Shown here: positions 20,177-28,632 of the stretch, piece after piece
How the letters are laid out: each line of letters opens with the position of its first letter
Numbering within the stretch: the stretch's first letter is position 1
NCBI RefSeq assembly: GCF_026627925.1
Contig: NZ_JAPNLE010000009.1
Coordinates: forward strand, 2,480,001 to 2,544,000
Direction of reading: 5' to 3'
Source of the DNA: Cupriavidus sp. D39
Lineage (GTDB): Bacteria > Pseudomonadota > Gammaproteobacteria > Burkholderiales > Burkholderiaceae
Length of the DNA stretch: 64,000 nucleotides
Program-made: the position numbers and the translations under genes
The notes under the pieces: generated by a model
What the model was told of the DNA's origin: nothing
The model's database searches: none
Seen by the model: only the letters and a program-made list of their open reading frames with translations

Positions 20177-21205
20177 ATGATCATCGATTGCCACGGGCAT
20201 TTCACTACCGCGCCGAAGGCGCTGGAAGACTGGCGCAAGCAGCAGATCGCCAACCTTGCCTCGCCCAGCCTCGGCCCCTCTGCGTCAGATCTGCATATCA
20301 GCGACGATGAGCTGGTCGAAGCCATCTCCTCCAACCAGCTGCGGATGATGCGGGAGCGCGGCTCCGATCTCACCATCTTCTCGCCACGCGCATCGTTCAT
20401 GGCGCACCACATCGGCAACTTCGAAACCAGTGCCACGTGGTCGAGCCTGTGCAACGCGTTGTGCTACCGGGTCGCGGAACTGTTCCCGGATCACTTCGTG
20501 GGTGCGGCCATGCTGCCGCAGTCGCCGGGCGTGGACACGCGCACGTGCCTCGCTGAACTCGAGCGTTGCATCGTCGAATACGGGTTCGTGGGCGTGAACC
20601 TGAACCCCGATCCTTCGGGCGGCCATTGGACCTCGCCGCCGCTGTCGGACCCGTACTGGTATCCCATCTACGAGATGCTGGCCGCGTATGACGTGCCGGC
20701 GATGATCCATGTCAGCACCAGCTGCAATGCGTGCTTTCACACGACCGGCGCGCACTACCTGAACGCGGATACCACGGCCTTCATGCAATGCCTGACCAGC
20801 GATCTGTTCAAGCGGTTTCCCACGCTGAAGTTCGTGATTCCGCACGGGGGCGGCGCGGTGCCTTATCACTGGGGGCGCTTCCGTGGCCTGGCGCAGGAGC
20901 TGAAGCTCCCTGAGCTTGAGGCGCATCTGCTCGGCAACATCTTCTTCGATACGTGCGTGTATCACCAGCCCGGCATCGACCTGCTCACCCGCGTGATCCC
21001 CGTCGACAACATCCTGTTTGCCTCCGAGATGATCGGCGCGGTACGCGGCATCGATCCGCGCACCGGCCACCACTATGACGATACGCGCCGCTACGTGGAC
21101 CAGGCGGGCCCGCTCACGCCGCAGGAGCGCCACAAGATCTTCGAGGGCAACGCCCGCCGCGTGTATCCCCGCCTGGACGCCCGGCTCAGGGCCCGCGGAC
21201 TCTGA
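20177..21205 (+). CDS. ligJ: 4-oxalomesaconate hydratase, amidohydrolase (LigJ) type
   Basis: The product is 342 residues and hydrates 4-oxalomesaconate to 4-carboxy-4-hydroxy-2-oxoadipate. Amidohydrolase metal ligands are visible: DCHGHF at residues 4-9, MIHVSTSCNACFHTTGAHY near 180-200, KFVIPHGGG near 220, and the ILFASEMIGAVRGIDP region near 280 with the acidic ligand. This is the LigJ form known from Sphingobium, whereas Pseudomonas putida GalB is a PIG-L type protein. It follows galD by 25 bases in the same operon. The ribosome site is weak, so translational coupling to galD is possible. Confidence 0.9.
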   Translation: MIIDCHGHFTTAPKALEDWRKQQIANLASPSLGPSASDLHISDDELVEAISSNQLRMMRERGSDLTIFSPRASFMAHHIGNFETSATWSSLCNALCYRVAELFPDHFVGAAMLPQSPGVDTRTCLAELERCIVEYGFVGVNLNPDPSGGHWTSPPLSDPYWYPIYEMLAAYDVPAMIHVSTSCNACFHTTGAHYLNADTTAFMQCLTSDLFKRFPTLKFVIPHGGGAVPYHWGRFRGLAQELKLPELEAHLLGNIFFDTCVYHQPGIDLLTRVIPVDNILFASEMIGAVRGIDPRTGHHYDDTRRYVDQAGPLTPQERHKIFEGNARRVYPRLDARLRARGL

Positions 21206-21229
21206 CACTGAGAACATAAGGAGACTGTA

Positions 21230-21925
21230 GTGAATCCCTCTCAAACCCAGCTTGGCGTGGTCCGGCGCCATATCGAACGGGCGCATCCCGAAACGGTGGC
21301 ACGCCTGTCTCGCTTCGGCGTGGCGACCGTGCACGAAGCGATGGGCCGCCTTGGCCTGATGAAGCCGACCATGCGCGCGGTGTATGCCGGCGCGGCCACG
21401 TGCGGCCCGGCCGTCACGGTACTGCTGCAGCCCGGCGACAACTGGATGCTGCATGTGGCGGCCGAGATGATCCAGCCCGGCGACGTGGTGGTCGCCGCCT
21501 GCACGTCGGACAGCACGGACGGCTTCTTCGGCGACCTGCTGGCCACGTCCTACCGGGCGCGCGGCGCCAAGGGCCTGGTCATCGATGGCGGCGTGCGCGA
21601 CGTCAAGGACCTGACCGCGATGGACTTCCCCGTATTCAGCCGCGCCGTGCACGCCAAAGGCTGCTCGCGCGCCACGCTGGGCTCGGTCAACGTGCCGGTG
21701 GTGTGCGCGGGCGCCTTCGTCAATCCGGGCGACGTGGTGATCGCCGACGACGACGGCGTGGTGGTGGTGCCCGCGGCCTGCGCCATGGCCGTGGCCGAGG
21801 CTGCCGAAGCGCGCACGGCCAACGAAGCCGCAAAACGGGAGCGCTTCGCCGCCGGCGAGCTGGGACTCGATATGTACAACCTGCGCGACGCCCTGGCCCG
21901 CGCCGGACTGCAGTACCTGGATTGA
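21230..21925 (+). CDS. galC: 4-carboxy-4-hydroxy-2-oxoadipate aldolase / oxaloacetate decarboxylase
   Basis: The product is 231 residues. It cleaves 4-carboxy-4-hydroxy-2-oxoadipate to pyruvate and oxaloacetate. It belongs to the RraA-like aldolase family: GVATVHEAMGRLGLM near the start, GPAVTVLLQPGDN, DSTDGFFGDLLATS, then the hallmark GLVIDGGVRDVKDL and GSVNVPVVCAGAFVNPGD with DDDGVVVVP metal-binding region. Translation starts at a GTG with AAGGAG just upstream. It is the last enzyme step and is followed by the porin. Confidence 0.93.
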   Translation: MNPSQTQLGVVRRHIERAHPETVARLSRFGVATVHEAMGRLGLMKPTMRAVYAGAATCGPAVTVLLQPGDNWMLHVAAEMIQPGDVVVAACTSDSTDGFFGDLLATSYRARGAKGLVIDGGVRDVKDLTAMDFPVFSRAVHAKGCSRATLGSVNVPVVCAGAFVNPGDVVIADDDGVVVVPAACAMAVAEAAEARTANEAAKRERFAAGELGLDMYNLRDALARAGLQYLD

Positions 21926-21976
21926 GCCAACCACCCGCAACCCGCGGGCTCTGACAAGAAGAAAGGAGGAGTCAAC

Positions 21977-23070
21977 ATGAGAAAGCTGCGCCCCTTAGCG
22001 CTTGCCTTGTTTTGCACGCTGCCGGCTTGGGCCTCGGCCCAGTCCGTCACGCTGTACGGCGTGGTCGATACCGGTGTCGAGTACGTGAATCACATCGGTG
22101 CCGCCAGCAACAGCGTCACGCGCATGCCGAACCTGAGCGGCACGGTGCCGTCGCGCTGGGGCCTGCGTGGCACCGAGGACCTTGGCGGCGGGTTGAAAGC
22201 GAACTTCGCACTGGAGTCCGGCTTCGGGCCGGATACGGGGGCGTCCAACCAGGGGGACGGCTGTTCGGACGCCAGGCATGGGTGGGGCTGAGCAACAACT
22301 GGGGCCAGATCAGCTTCGGCCGCCAGTACACCATGCTGTTCTGGGCGATGCTGGACTCCGACATCCTGGGGCCGAACGCCTATGGCTCCAGCTCGCTGGA
22401 CAACTACTTCCCCAACGCCCGCGCCGACAACGCCGTTGCCTACAAGGGCAAGTTTGGCGGGCTGACGGTGGGCGCCACGTACAGCTTTGGCCGCGACACG
22501 GTCAACGCGGGGCCGAGCCCTTCCGGCACCAACTGCGCCGGCGAGAATGCCGCTGACAGCAAGGCTTGCCGTGAGTGGTCCGCCCTGCTGCAGTACGAAA
22601 CCAACTGGTGGTCCGTCTCCGCCGCGTACGACTCGCTGCGCGGCGGGCCCGGCGCATTCGGCGGGCTGACCAACAGCAACTTGAAGGATGACCGCCTGGT
22701 CCTGGGTGGTTACGTGCTCGCCGGCAACGCCAAGGCGGGCCTGGGCTGGGTCGCCCGTCGCAACGAGGCGCTGACGGCGTCGCGCAGCAACCTGTATTAC
22801 GGCGGCGTGTCCTACGATGTCACGCCCACGGTGAATGTCGCGGGCGAGCTGTATTACCTGAAGTACCGCAACAGCGCGGACAAGGCATGGCTGGGTGCCC
22901 TGCGCGCCAGCTACGCGTTCTCCAAGCGGACCTCGGTGTATGCCACGGCCGGCTATCTCGCCAACGGTGGGCAATCGGCGCTGTCGGTGAGCAGTGCGGG
23001 CACGGGTACGGCACCTGCTCCGGGCGGTAAGCAGTTGGGTTCGATGGTTGGCATCAAGCATATCTTCTGA
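21977..23070 (+). CDS. galP: Gram-negative porin of the gallate cluster, frame broken near 22254
   Basis: With one base restored it has about 364 residues, standard for Burkholderiales trimeric porins. The N-terminus is a signal peptide ending WASAQ, then SVTLYGVVDTGVEYVNH, the typical first strand. Later come VPSRWGLRGTEDLGGGLKA, GRLFGRQAWVGLS, FGRQYTMLFWAMLD and a final strand MVGIKHIF with C-terminal Phe recognised by the BAM complex. The break is in a G5 run at 22252-22256. AAAGGAGGAG precedes the ATG. Its place at the end of the gal unit suggests gallate uptake across the outer membrane. Confidence 0.88.
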
Positions 23071-23077
23071 TGCTTAG

Positions 23078-23101
23078 TGCCCCCGCGCTGCGCCGGGGGC
23101 A
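23078..23101 (+). terminator. Possible hairpin after the gal porin gene
   Basis: TGCCCCCG and CGGGGGCA pair around an 8-base loop just after the porin stop. There is no T-run, so it may be a transcript-stabilising or bidirectional hairpin rather than a strong intrinsic terminator. Confidence 0.4.
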
Positions 23102-23117
23102 TCCACGATCTCCACCG

Positions 23118-24053
23118 TCAGCCCGGATGACCGCTCTGAACAGGGTGAGCGGTCTCGTTGCGCATCCATTGGCTAAACGCCAGGATGCGAGGGTCCTGGC
23201 TGCTGCGCTCCGGATAGACGAGATGATAGGCATACTCAGGCGCTATGCTGACGCCAATCTCGAATAGCCGCACCAACCGGCCCTGGGACAGGTCATTGGC
23301 AATCATGGGCAGTTCCACCAGGCCAATCGCGGCGCCGTCGATCACGGCCTGCACGACATGGCTCGAATCGGAAAACGCAACGCACCGGCTGTCGTCAAAA
23401 TCATCGACGCCGGCGGCGGCCATCCACATGCGCCAGTCGGGCCAGACCATGCCGTCGACCGGGCAGTCGACATAGCACAGCGTGTGGCCGAACAAGTCTT
23501 GCGGTGTTTGCAGCCTGAAACCGGCCTCGCGCAGTTTCGGGCTGCAGATCGGGACGACGACGGTGTCGAACAGCCGGTCCGAGCGCGCTCCCTCAACGGA
23601 TCCGGCGCCAAAGCGGATCGCGATATCGATATCGTCCACGTCGAAATCCCGTACCTGATCGGAAATATCGAATATGAGTTCCAGCGTGGGGTTCGCCGCC
23701 CTGAACCGTGCAAGCCTGGGCAGCAGCCAGTTGGTGGCGAACACCGCGCCTAGCGAGACGCGCAGATGTGCCGGCCCCCGCGCCATTCTCCGGGCCCGGC
23801 TGGTGGCTCGCTGCAGGGTGTCGAGCGCGTCGGCAGCCGCCTCGAACAGTACGGCGCCGGCCGGCGTCAGCTGGATGCTGCGGCTGGTGCGCGCGAACAG
23901 GGTAATGCCCAGCTGGTCCTCGATCTCCTTGATCTGGTAGCTGACCGCCGCCGGCGTCAACCCCACCTCCTGCGCCGCGCGCGTGAAGTTCAGGTGCCGC
24001 CCGGCCGCCTCGAAGGTCCTCAGTGCTCGTGTTCCCGGCAGCATTCGCCTCAT
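23118..24053 (-). CDS. LysR-family regulator, GcvA-like
   Basis: The product has 311 residues. The HTH is LPGTRALRTFEAAGRHLNFT then RAAQEVGLTPAAVSYQIKEI, typical of the GcvA/AmpR branch (aromatic segment RHLNFTRAA). The effector domain has ARGPAHLRVSLGAVFATNWL, FDVDDIDIAIRFGAG and a C-terminal FSQWMRNETA. It is convergent with the gal operon and divergent from a class IV aminotransferase gene; the latter is the more likely target by position. The effector is unknown. Confidence 0.88.
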   Translation of the reverse strand: MRRMLPGTRALRTFEAAGRHLNFTRAAQEVGLTPAAVSYQIKEIEDQLGITLFARTSRSIQLTPAGAVLFEAAADALDTLQRATSRARRMARGPAHLRVSLGAVFATNWLLPRLARFRAANPTLELIFDISDQVRDFDVDDIDIAIRFGAGSVEGARSDRLFDTVVVPICSPKLREAGFRLQTPQDLFGHTLCYVDCPVDGMVWPDWRMWMAAAGVDDFDDSRCVAFSDSSHVVQAVIDGAAIGLVELPMIANDLSQGRLVRLFEIGVSIAPEYAYHLVYPERSSQDPRILAFSQWMRNETAHPVQSGHPG

Positions 24054-24205
24054 CGATCTTCAAGCCGTATTTAATGATCCGGCAAGAAATACTCGTTTCT
24101 CAAAGCCCGGTCAATAGCAGATAGTTGCGGCAATCCATGCGCATGGGTGCGGGACGCGCCCCTCGCCAAGCCCGTTCCACGCAACTACCCGAGTGAAGCC
24201 TGTCC

Positions 24206-25021
24206 ATGTCAGCTAGCCAGTCTTCTTCTATCGTTCAACGCAATGGCCTGCCGGCTACCATCGAAGCGTTGGCACCTCTCGCCTTGGCGGGCTATGCGCA
24301 CTTCACCGCGATGCAGGTGCGTGGAGGCCGGGTCCGTGGCTTGGATCTCCACCTCGAGCGGCTGAGCGTGGCCTCGATGGCGCTGTTCGGTCGCGCATTG
24401 GCCGACGATCAGGTGCGCGCCTATCTGCGCGCGGCGCTGGCGTGCGCGCCAGCGGACGTCTCGCTGGTAGCCACGGTGTACTCGCCGGCGGGTGAGTTCA
24501 CCGTGGCCGGCGCGGATGTCGAGCCGGAAGTACTGGTCCGTACCGGGCCGCCCGCGTCCGGCCCAAGGGGCCCGCTAGCATTGGCGACTGTCGCCCACGA
24601 ACGGGTGCTGCCAGCCCTGAAGCAGGTTGGCGAAGTGGCCAAGACGTATTTCCTCCGTCAGTCCGTCGGGCAAGGTTTCGACGATGCCGCTTTCGTTGAC
24701 CGTCAGGGGCGCCTGAGCGAGGGAACGATCTGGAACCTGGTCTTCTGGGACGGCGAAACGGTAGTGTGGCCCGAGGCCGAGATGCTGGCCGGCACGACCA
24801 TGGGCATCGTCCGCCGGCAACTGGATCTCCTCGGTTTCCGTCAGCGCGTGCAGCCCGTGACGCCCGCCGACCTGCCTGGCCTGGCCGGGGCGGCGGTGAT
24901 GAACTCCTGGACGCCGGGGGTGACGGTAAGCCGGATCGGTTCCGTGGCCATCCCTGAGACGCCGAGCTTCCTGGCGCTGCTTCACCGGGCCTATCAGATG
25001 GAAGAACCTGTCTTGCCGTAA
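24206..25021 (+). CDS. Aminotransferase class IV (fold-type IV PLP enzyme)
   Basis: The product is 271 residues. It matches the branched-chain/D-amino-acid aminotransferase and ADC lyase fold: YAHFTAMQVRGGRVRGLDLHLERL near residues 31-54, TYFLRQSVGQGFDDAAFVD carrying the expected Lys region, LSEGTIWNLVFWDGETVVWP, MLAGTTMGIVRRQL, and AAVMNSWTPGVTVSRIG. The specific substrate cannot be assigned. It is divergent from the GcvA-like LysR gene. The sequence after it carries a LysR fragment and then a TnpB element. Confidence 0.83.
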   Translation: MSASQSSSIVQRNGLPATIEALAPLALAGYAHFTAMQVRGGRVRGLDLHLERLSVASMALFGRALADDQVRAYLRAALACAPADVSLVATVYSPAGEFTVAGADVEPEVLVRTGPPASGPRGPLALATVAHERVLPALKQVGEVAKTYFLRQSVGQGFDDAAFVDRQGRLSEGTIWNLVFWDGETVVWPEAEMLAGTTMGIVRRQLDLLGFRQRVQPVTPADLPGLAGAAVMNSWTPGVTVSRIGSVAIPETPSFLALLHRAYQMEEPVLP

Positions 25022-25042
25022 GAGCCGGCGGTGGCCGCACGC

Positions 25043-25198
25043 TCACTGCATGCGCTTGGGCAATGCCGCCACCAACGCATCGACGGCGAGACGGACCTTG
25101 CGCGGCAAGTTGGCAAGATCGTGGTGACGGTTTGATGGAACGCCGTCGCCGATGATTGCCCATTGTCGCGGATTGCGGTTGAATGACGCCGTTGAGGT
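25043..25198 (-). pseudogene. Remnant of a LysR-family gene (C-terminal end only)
   Basis: On the minus strand a frame of about 51 codons ends with NLPRKVRLAVDALVAALPKR, the usual last helix of LysR effector domains. No start or HTH is present; the frame is closed by a stop just upstream, and the TnpB element follows about 100 bases away. It is best explained as the stump of a LysR gene removed or truncated around the mobile element. Confidence 0.5.
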
Positions 25199-25261
25199 CT
25201 ACGTCGCCCGCCGTGGCAGTGGCTTGTGGTCAGCACGCGAGCATTGCCTCGGACCAGCTTA

Positions 25262-25420
25262 CCTGCGGGAGGGCTGACAGTTGACGTCCTCCCCGTCCTA
25301 AAGGACGGGGATTCCTACTACTAGCGATGCACGTCCGCATCGGAGAATGTTTAGCGCGGCATTGGTATCGCGATCATGTACAACTCCGCAGCTGCTGCAA
25401 GTCCACTCTCTTATTCGCAA
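25262..25420 (-). ncRNA. Possible omega/reRNA of the TnpB element
   Basis: In IS200/IS605-type elements the guide RNA for TnpB comes from the 3' end of tnpB and the right end of the element. Here a perfect hairpin CCCCGTCC/GGACGGGG (25292-25311) covers the tnpB stop codon, and the sequence beyond it would hold the guide. The limits are only an estimate. Confidence 0.3.
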
Positions 25421-26510
25421 GCCTGCGATACCTTTCGGCCGCGTTGTGCTGTCATTGGAACCGCACGACGAGCAGGCTTGGGTAGAACCGCTTTCGTTCA
25501 CTTCTTCGAACGTGGCGCCGTGCGCAATCGCTTTGTAACGGAGCTTGTCTCGGAAGGACGACCAGGACGCGTCATAGACGCTCTTTGCCATCCTGGTTCT
25601 GGCAAGTTTAGAGGCGGACACATTGCCAACCGCGATGTAATCGAACCGGCGCACTATATCGAGCGCAAGTTTGTGCTGAAAATCGGCGCGCGCGTTCGCG
25701 ACTTTGGCGTGCAGCTTCGCGATATGCCGCTTGTGCTTGCGAGCGCGCTGCGCTTTTGCCAACTTCCCGGCTGCGCGGCGGCCGAATCGGTCATTGGGCA
25801 GTTTCTCGCCCGTCGAGAGGGCCGCGAAGTCCTTCAGCCCGAGGTCAATGCCAACGCCGCTTTGCATCGCGCGAGCGGGAACATCGGCGACTTCGATGGT
25901 GATATTGAGGAACCAGTTGCCGCGTGTGTCCTGTGCGAAGTTGGTCCCATCCTTGATCTTCCCTTCGGGAAGCGGGCGGCTGCTGAATACGCGGAACGTG
26001 TTGCCTGCGAAGCGGAAAGCGTCGCCCTCACGCTTGAGTTCGCGCCCCTTGAGCGGCACCCATCCAAGGCTCTTACGACCGCGATAACGCAGGTATGGCC
26101 GTTTGAACTGGCTGCGCGACTTCGCGTATTGCTCGCATGTCGCGTTGACCGTTCCCGAGTGGATTCCGAGTTCTTTGCTGCTACCCGTCGTCAGACCATT
26201 GAGGTCGAATCCAGTTGGCCATTTCTTGTCCCACTTGAGCGCGTGCTTCTGTGCGTCGTTGCAGAAGTTCCAGACATGGTTAACCGCGCGGCTCTGCTTG
26301 TTCAGCAAGCCGTTCAACGACTTCACGCGGTAACGGCACACCTTGATCAACGCTTCCTTTTCAACGCTTTTTCCAGGGAAAACACAAGTTACCTTCAATC
26401 AGGAGACATTGCAACTTTGAGCAATTCCAGATCGTTCCGGCGCTTTGAGAGGACGCCTTCGGCGTCCGCGCTATCCATCCCCGCCCTGAAGGGCGAGGTT
26501 TCCCGCGCAA
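25265..26510 (-). mobile_element. TnpB-only IS200/IS605-group (IS1341-type) element
   Basis: The unit holds a single tnpB gene with no tnpA. Subterminal hairpins are present at both sides: 25292-25311 at the tnpB 3' end, and at the other end GGACGCC-TTC-GGCGTCC (26451-26467) plus a CGCCCTGAAGGGCG hairpin (26482-26495). Such imperfect subterminal palindromes replace terminal inverted repeats in this group. No target-site duplication is expected. Exact ends are uncertain by tens of bases. It sits between a LysR remnant and a cytochrome b gene. Confidence 0.7.
25298..26398 (-). CDS. tnpB: RNA-guided endonuclease TnpB (IS200/IS605 OrfB)
   Basis: The product is about 366 residues from a TTG at 26398; a later GTG at 26365 is also possible. 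It shows the N-terminal YRVKSLNGLLNKQSRAVN helix-turn region, RuvC-I GIDLGLKDFAALSTG with the first Asp, a FDYIAVGNVSASKLARTRMA segment, the zinc-binding CSSCG..CSSCG pair, and RuvC-III HDRDTNAALNIL with the last Asp. The glutamate usually found in the RuvC-II VEDLN-like motif is replaced (VGNVS), while a conserved-looking glutamate stands in FEEVNESGS. The gene may therefore belong to the TnpB subgroup with a shifted catalytic acid. The stop codon lies inside the terminal hairpin. Confidence 0.9.
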   Translation of the reverse strand: MKVTCVFPGKSVEKEALIKVCRYRVKSLNGLLNKQSRAVNHVWNFCNDAQKHALKWDKKWPTGFDLNGLTTGSSKELGIHSGTVNATCEQYAKSRSQFKRPYLRYRGRKSLGWVPLKGRELKREGDAFRFAGNTFRVFSSRPLPEGKIKDGTNFAQDTRGNWFLNITIEVADVPARAMQSGVGIDLGLKDFAALSTGEKLPNDRFGRRAAGKLAKAQRARKHKRHIAKLHAKVANARADFQHKLALDIVRRFDYIAVGNVSASKLARTRMAKSVYDASWSSFRDKLRYKAIAHGATFEEVNESGSTQACSSCGSNDSTTRPKGIAGLRIREWTCSSCGVVHDRDTNAALNILRCGRASLVVGIPVL

Positions 26511-26514
26511 ACTG

Positions 26515-27207
26515 ATGAAACCTGATGAACCGCTCACACCCCCGGGGCAACCGGATCGTCGCCCCGTGCTGGTCTGGGACGCGCCGACAAGACTGTTCCA
26601 CTGGCTGGCGGTGGTGCTGGTAGTGGGGGCTTATGCGACCTGGCGGCTGAACTGGATGGACTGGCATATCCGGATCGGCGAAACACTGCTCGCGCTGGTG
26701 CTTTTCCGCTTGCTTTGGGGCTGCTTCGGCAGCGAAACCGCGCGGTTCCACAGCTTTATGGCCTCGCCCGCCGCCGCGTTGCACCATCTGCGGCACGTGC
26801 TGCGCCGCGAGGCCGACCTCCAAGTCGGCCACAACCCGGCGGGCGGGTGGATGGTGTTGTTGCTGCTCGCCTTGATGCTGGGCGAGACGCTCAGCGGGCT
26901 CTACATCAACAACGACATCGCGGACAAAGGGCCGCTAACCGAATGGGTTCCCGCATCGGTCGCCAATGCGATCACCGCGCTGCACACGATCCTGTGGGAC
27001 GCGCTGCTGGCAGCGGTGGCGTTGCACGTGCTGGCCATCGCGCTATACGCGGCGGCCAAGGGTCACAACCTGCTGCTTCCCATGCTGACCGGCCGCAAAC
27101 AGTTGCCGGCGCGCATCGCCGCACCGCGGCTGGCGTCCGCGATGCTGGCGCTGCTTCTGCTGGGGGTTGGCGCCGCCGCGGCGGCGCTTCTCTCGGCGTA
27201 TCTCTGA
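26515..27207 (+). CDS. Cytochrome b561-family membrane protein
   Basis: The product has 230 residues with four predicted membrane spans. RRPVLVWDAPTRLFHWLAVV carries the first heme histidine (FHW), and a second appears in ALHTILWDALLAAVALHVLA; WHIRIGETLLALVLFRLLWG is the second span. These are marks of the b561/Ni-Fe hydrogenase cytochrome b subgroup that carries electrons to or from a partner c-type cytochrome. No partner gene is adjacent. The start lies only a few bases from the TnpB element end, so the original promoter or an upstream partner gene may have been lost. Confidence 0.85.
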   Translation: MKPDEPLTPPGQPDRRPVLVWDAPTRLFHWLAVVLVVGAYATWRLNWMDWHIRIGETLLALVLFRLLWGCFGSETARFHSFMASPAAALHHLRHVLRREADLQVGHNPAGGWMVLLLLALMLGETLSGLYINNDIADKGPLTEWVPASVANAITALHTILWDALLAAVALHVLAIALYAAAKGHNLLLPMLTGRKQLPARIAAPRLASAMLALLLLGVGAAAAALLSAYL

Positions 27208-27231
27208 GCTGATCTGAGCCCAAGCGCGGCG

Positions 27232-27690
27232 TCAGTTGCTCTTCGGTGGCAGCACCTGGCCGCGGATCTCGCCGGCGGGATGATCCTTGGTGTGCACGTT
27301 GATGTACATTTCGCCAGCAAGGAACTCCTGCGCGTCAGCTGGGGCGAGCGTGGCCTGGCCCTTGAAGGGACTGGTGACCGCGCCACCCTTCCCGGAGAGC
27401 CAGACTTTCACCCCAGCGTTCTTGCCGGCTGTGGCGGGCCCGTGGAAGTGCGCCATGGTGGCCTCGCTGGGCAAACCGCTAACCGTGACCGTCCAGGTGA
27501 CAATCCGTGTGCTGGGGTCGTAGGTGAGGTCGGCGGAACCGCTGCCCTTGGTCTCGACAGGAGGCACCTCCTGCGCGCCGCTGAGCGGCACGGTAAACGA
27601 GAGGGGCGCCGCATGCGCCAAGGTCATTGCCCCCGCCAGGGCGAGGCCGGAGAGCCACACAAAGGGCCACCGCGATATCGAAACACACAT
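27232..27690 (-). CDS. CHRD domain-containing secreted protein
   Basis: The product has 152 residues. A signal peptide (MCVSISRWPFVWLSGLALAG..AHAAP) precedes a single CHRD domain: FTVPLSGAQEVPPVETKGSG, then LPSEATMAHFHGPATAGKNA, and at the end MYINVHTKDHPAGEIRGQV. The AGGAGA before the ATG at 27690 sets the start. CHRD domains occur in chordin and in many bacterial exported proteins; the function in bacteria is unknown. It is convergent with the cytochrome b gene. Confidence 0.9.
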   Translation of the reverse strand: MCVSISRWPFVWLSGLALAGAMTLAHAAPLSFTVPLSGAQEVPPVETKGSGSADLTYDPSTRIVTWTVTVSGLPSEATMAHFHGPATAGKNAGVKVWLSGKGGAVTSPFKGQATLAPADAQEFLAGEMYINVHTKDHPAGEIRGQVLPPKSN

Positions 27691-27906
27691 TTGATTGTCT
27701 CCTGTCCGGTTTTGCATTGCCAAAACAGCGGCCGCTTGCAGTTGTTGCATGGCGGCGAACGTACCCGATGCCAGCGCTACCCGGCTGCCGGCACGAGTCC
27801 GAAAAAGGATAGACCGGGCCGTCTATCAAATCCAGGACTGTCGTTGGCAACCAAGTTGGCGCAATCGGCTAGCGCTTAGCCCGCTTTGCGGAAGGTCTTG
27901 GAACGC

Positions 27907-28632
27907 TTAACGCGAATCATGAAAAATCAGGCCCACGGCATGCCGGCGGCCGCTGCGGATCCGGCTCACCCCGTGTCGCATGGTGACCTTGCGGGTACCG
28001 CCGCGTTTGCTGGCGTCCGGGCGCTGGTTGACGGTGAATACCACGGCGTCTCCCTGGCGCAGCGTCACCACGTCCGCGCGTTGCCGGCCCGGCGAGTTCT
28101 CGGTCATGACGAACTCGCCGCCAGTGAAAGAGGTCCCTGGCTCAGACAACAGGATCGCTACCTGCAGCGGGAAGACGTGGTCGCCGTACAGATCCTGGTG
28201 CAGGCAGTTGTAGTCGCCCACGCTATATTCGAGAATCAGCGGTGTGGGACGTGTCTGCCCGGCCTGGTGGCAGCGAGCCAGGAAGGCGTCCAGCGCATCC
28301 GGGTACTGCACGTCGATGCCAAGTTGTCGATTCCAACGGTTGGCGATGGGAGCCAGGCGCGGATAGAGCGCATGGCGCAGGTTGTCCAGGAGCGGTGGAA
28401 GCGGATAGGCGAAATACTTGTACTCACCCCGGCCGAAGCCGTGGCGAGCCATCGCGATGCGGGTGCGGAAGCGGTCTTCCTGGGGATACAGGGCGCAGAG
28501 TTGCTCGCACTGCGCCTTGCTCAGCAAGGTCGGCAGGACCGCGTTGCCATAGCGGTCAAGCGACTGCTCGACCGCTCCCCAGTCCAGCTTGGCTGCCACA
28601 TCCACGACGGCGTTTGCGATCCGGGCATTCAT
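27907..28632 (-). CDS. 2OG-Fe(II) oxygenase of the DNA-repair-associated type (paralog 1)
   Basis: The product has 241 residues. The jelly-roll core shows LDRYGNAVLPTLLSKAQC, GRGEYKYFAYPLPPLLDNLR, LAPIANRWN, CLHQDLYGDHVFPLQ with the HxD iron ligands, GTSFTGGEFVMTEN, and MRHGVSRIRSGRRHAVGLIF with the distal His and the 2-oxoglutarate-binding Arg region. I believe this is the Oxygenase-NA (DUF2086-like) family. It overlaps by ATGA with the methyltransferase gene upstream, so it is translationally coupled to it. Two paralogs lie at 32120 and 32834. The link to alkylation repair is from context. Cytosolic; target unproven. Confidence 0.87.
   Translation of the reverse strand: MNARIANAVVDVAAKLDWGAVEQSLDRYGNAVLPTLLSKAQCEQLCALYPQEDRFRTRIAMARHGFGRGEYKYFAYPLPPLLDNLRHALYPRLAPIANRWNRQLGIDVQYPDALDAFLARCHQAGQTRPTPLILEYSVGDYNCLHQDLYGDHVFPLQVAILLSEPGTSFTGGEFVMTENSPGRQRADVVTLRQGDAVVFTVNQRPDASKRGGTRKVTMRHGVSRIRSGRRHAVGLIFHDSR

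Noticed and set aside
20285..21940. A 551-codon minus-strand frame across the hydratase and aldolase genes
   Set aside because: It is a shadow of two well-conserved plus-strand enzymes. No ribosome site or protein motif supports it.
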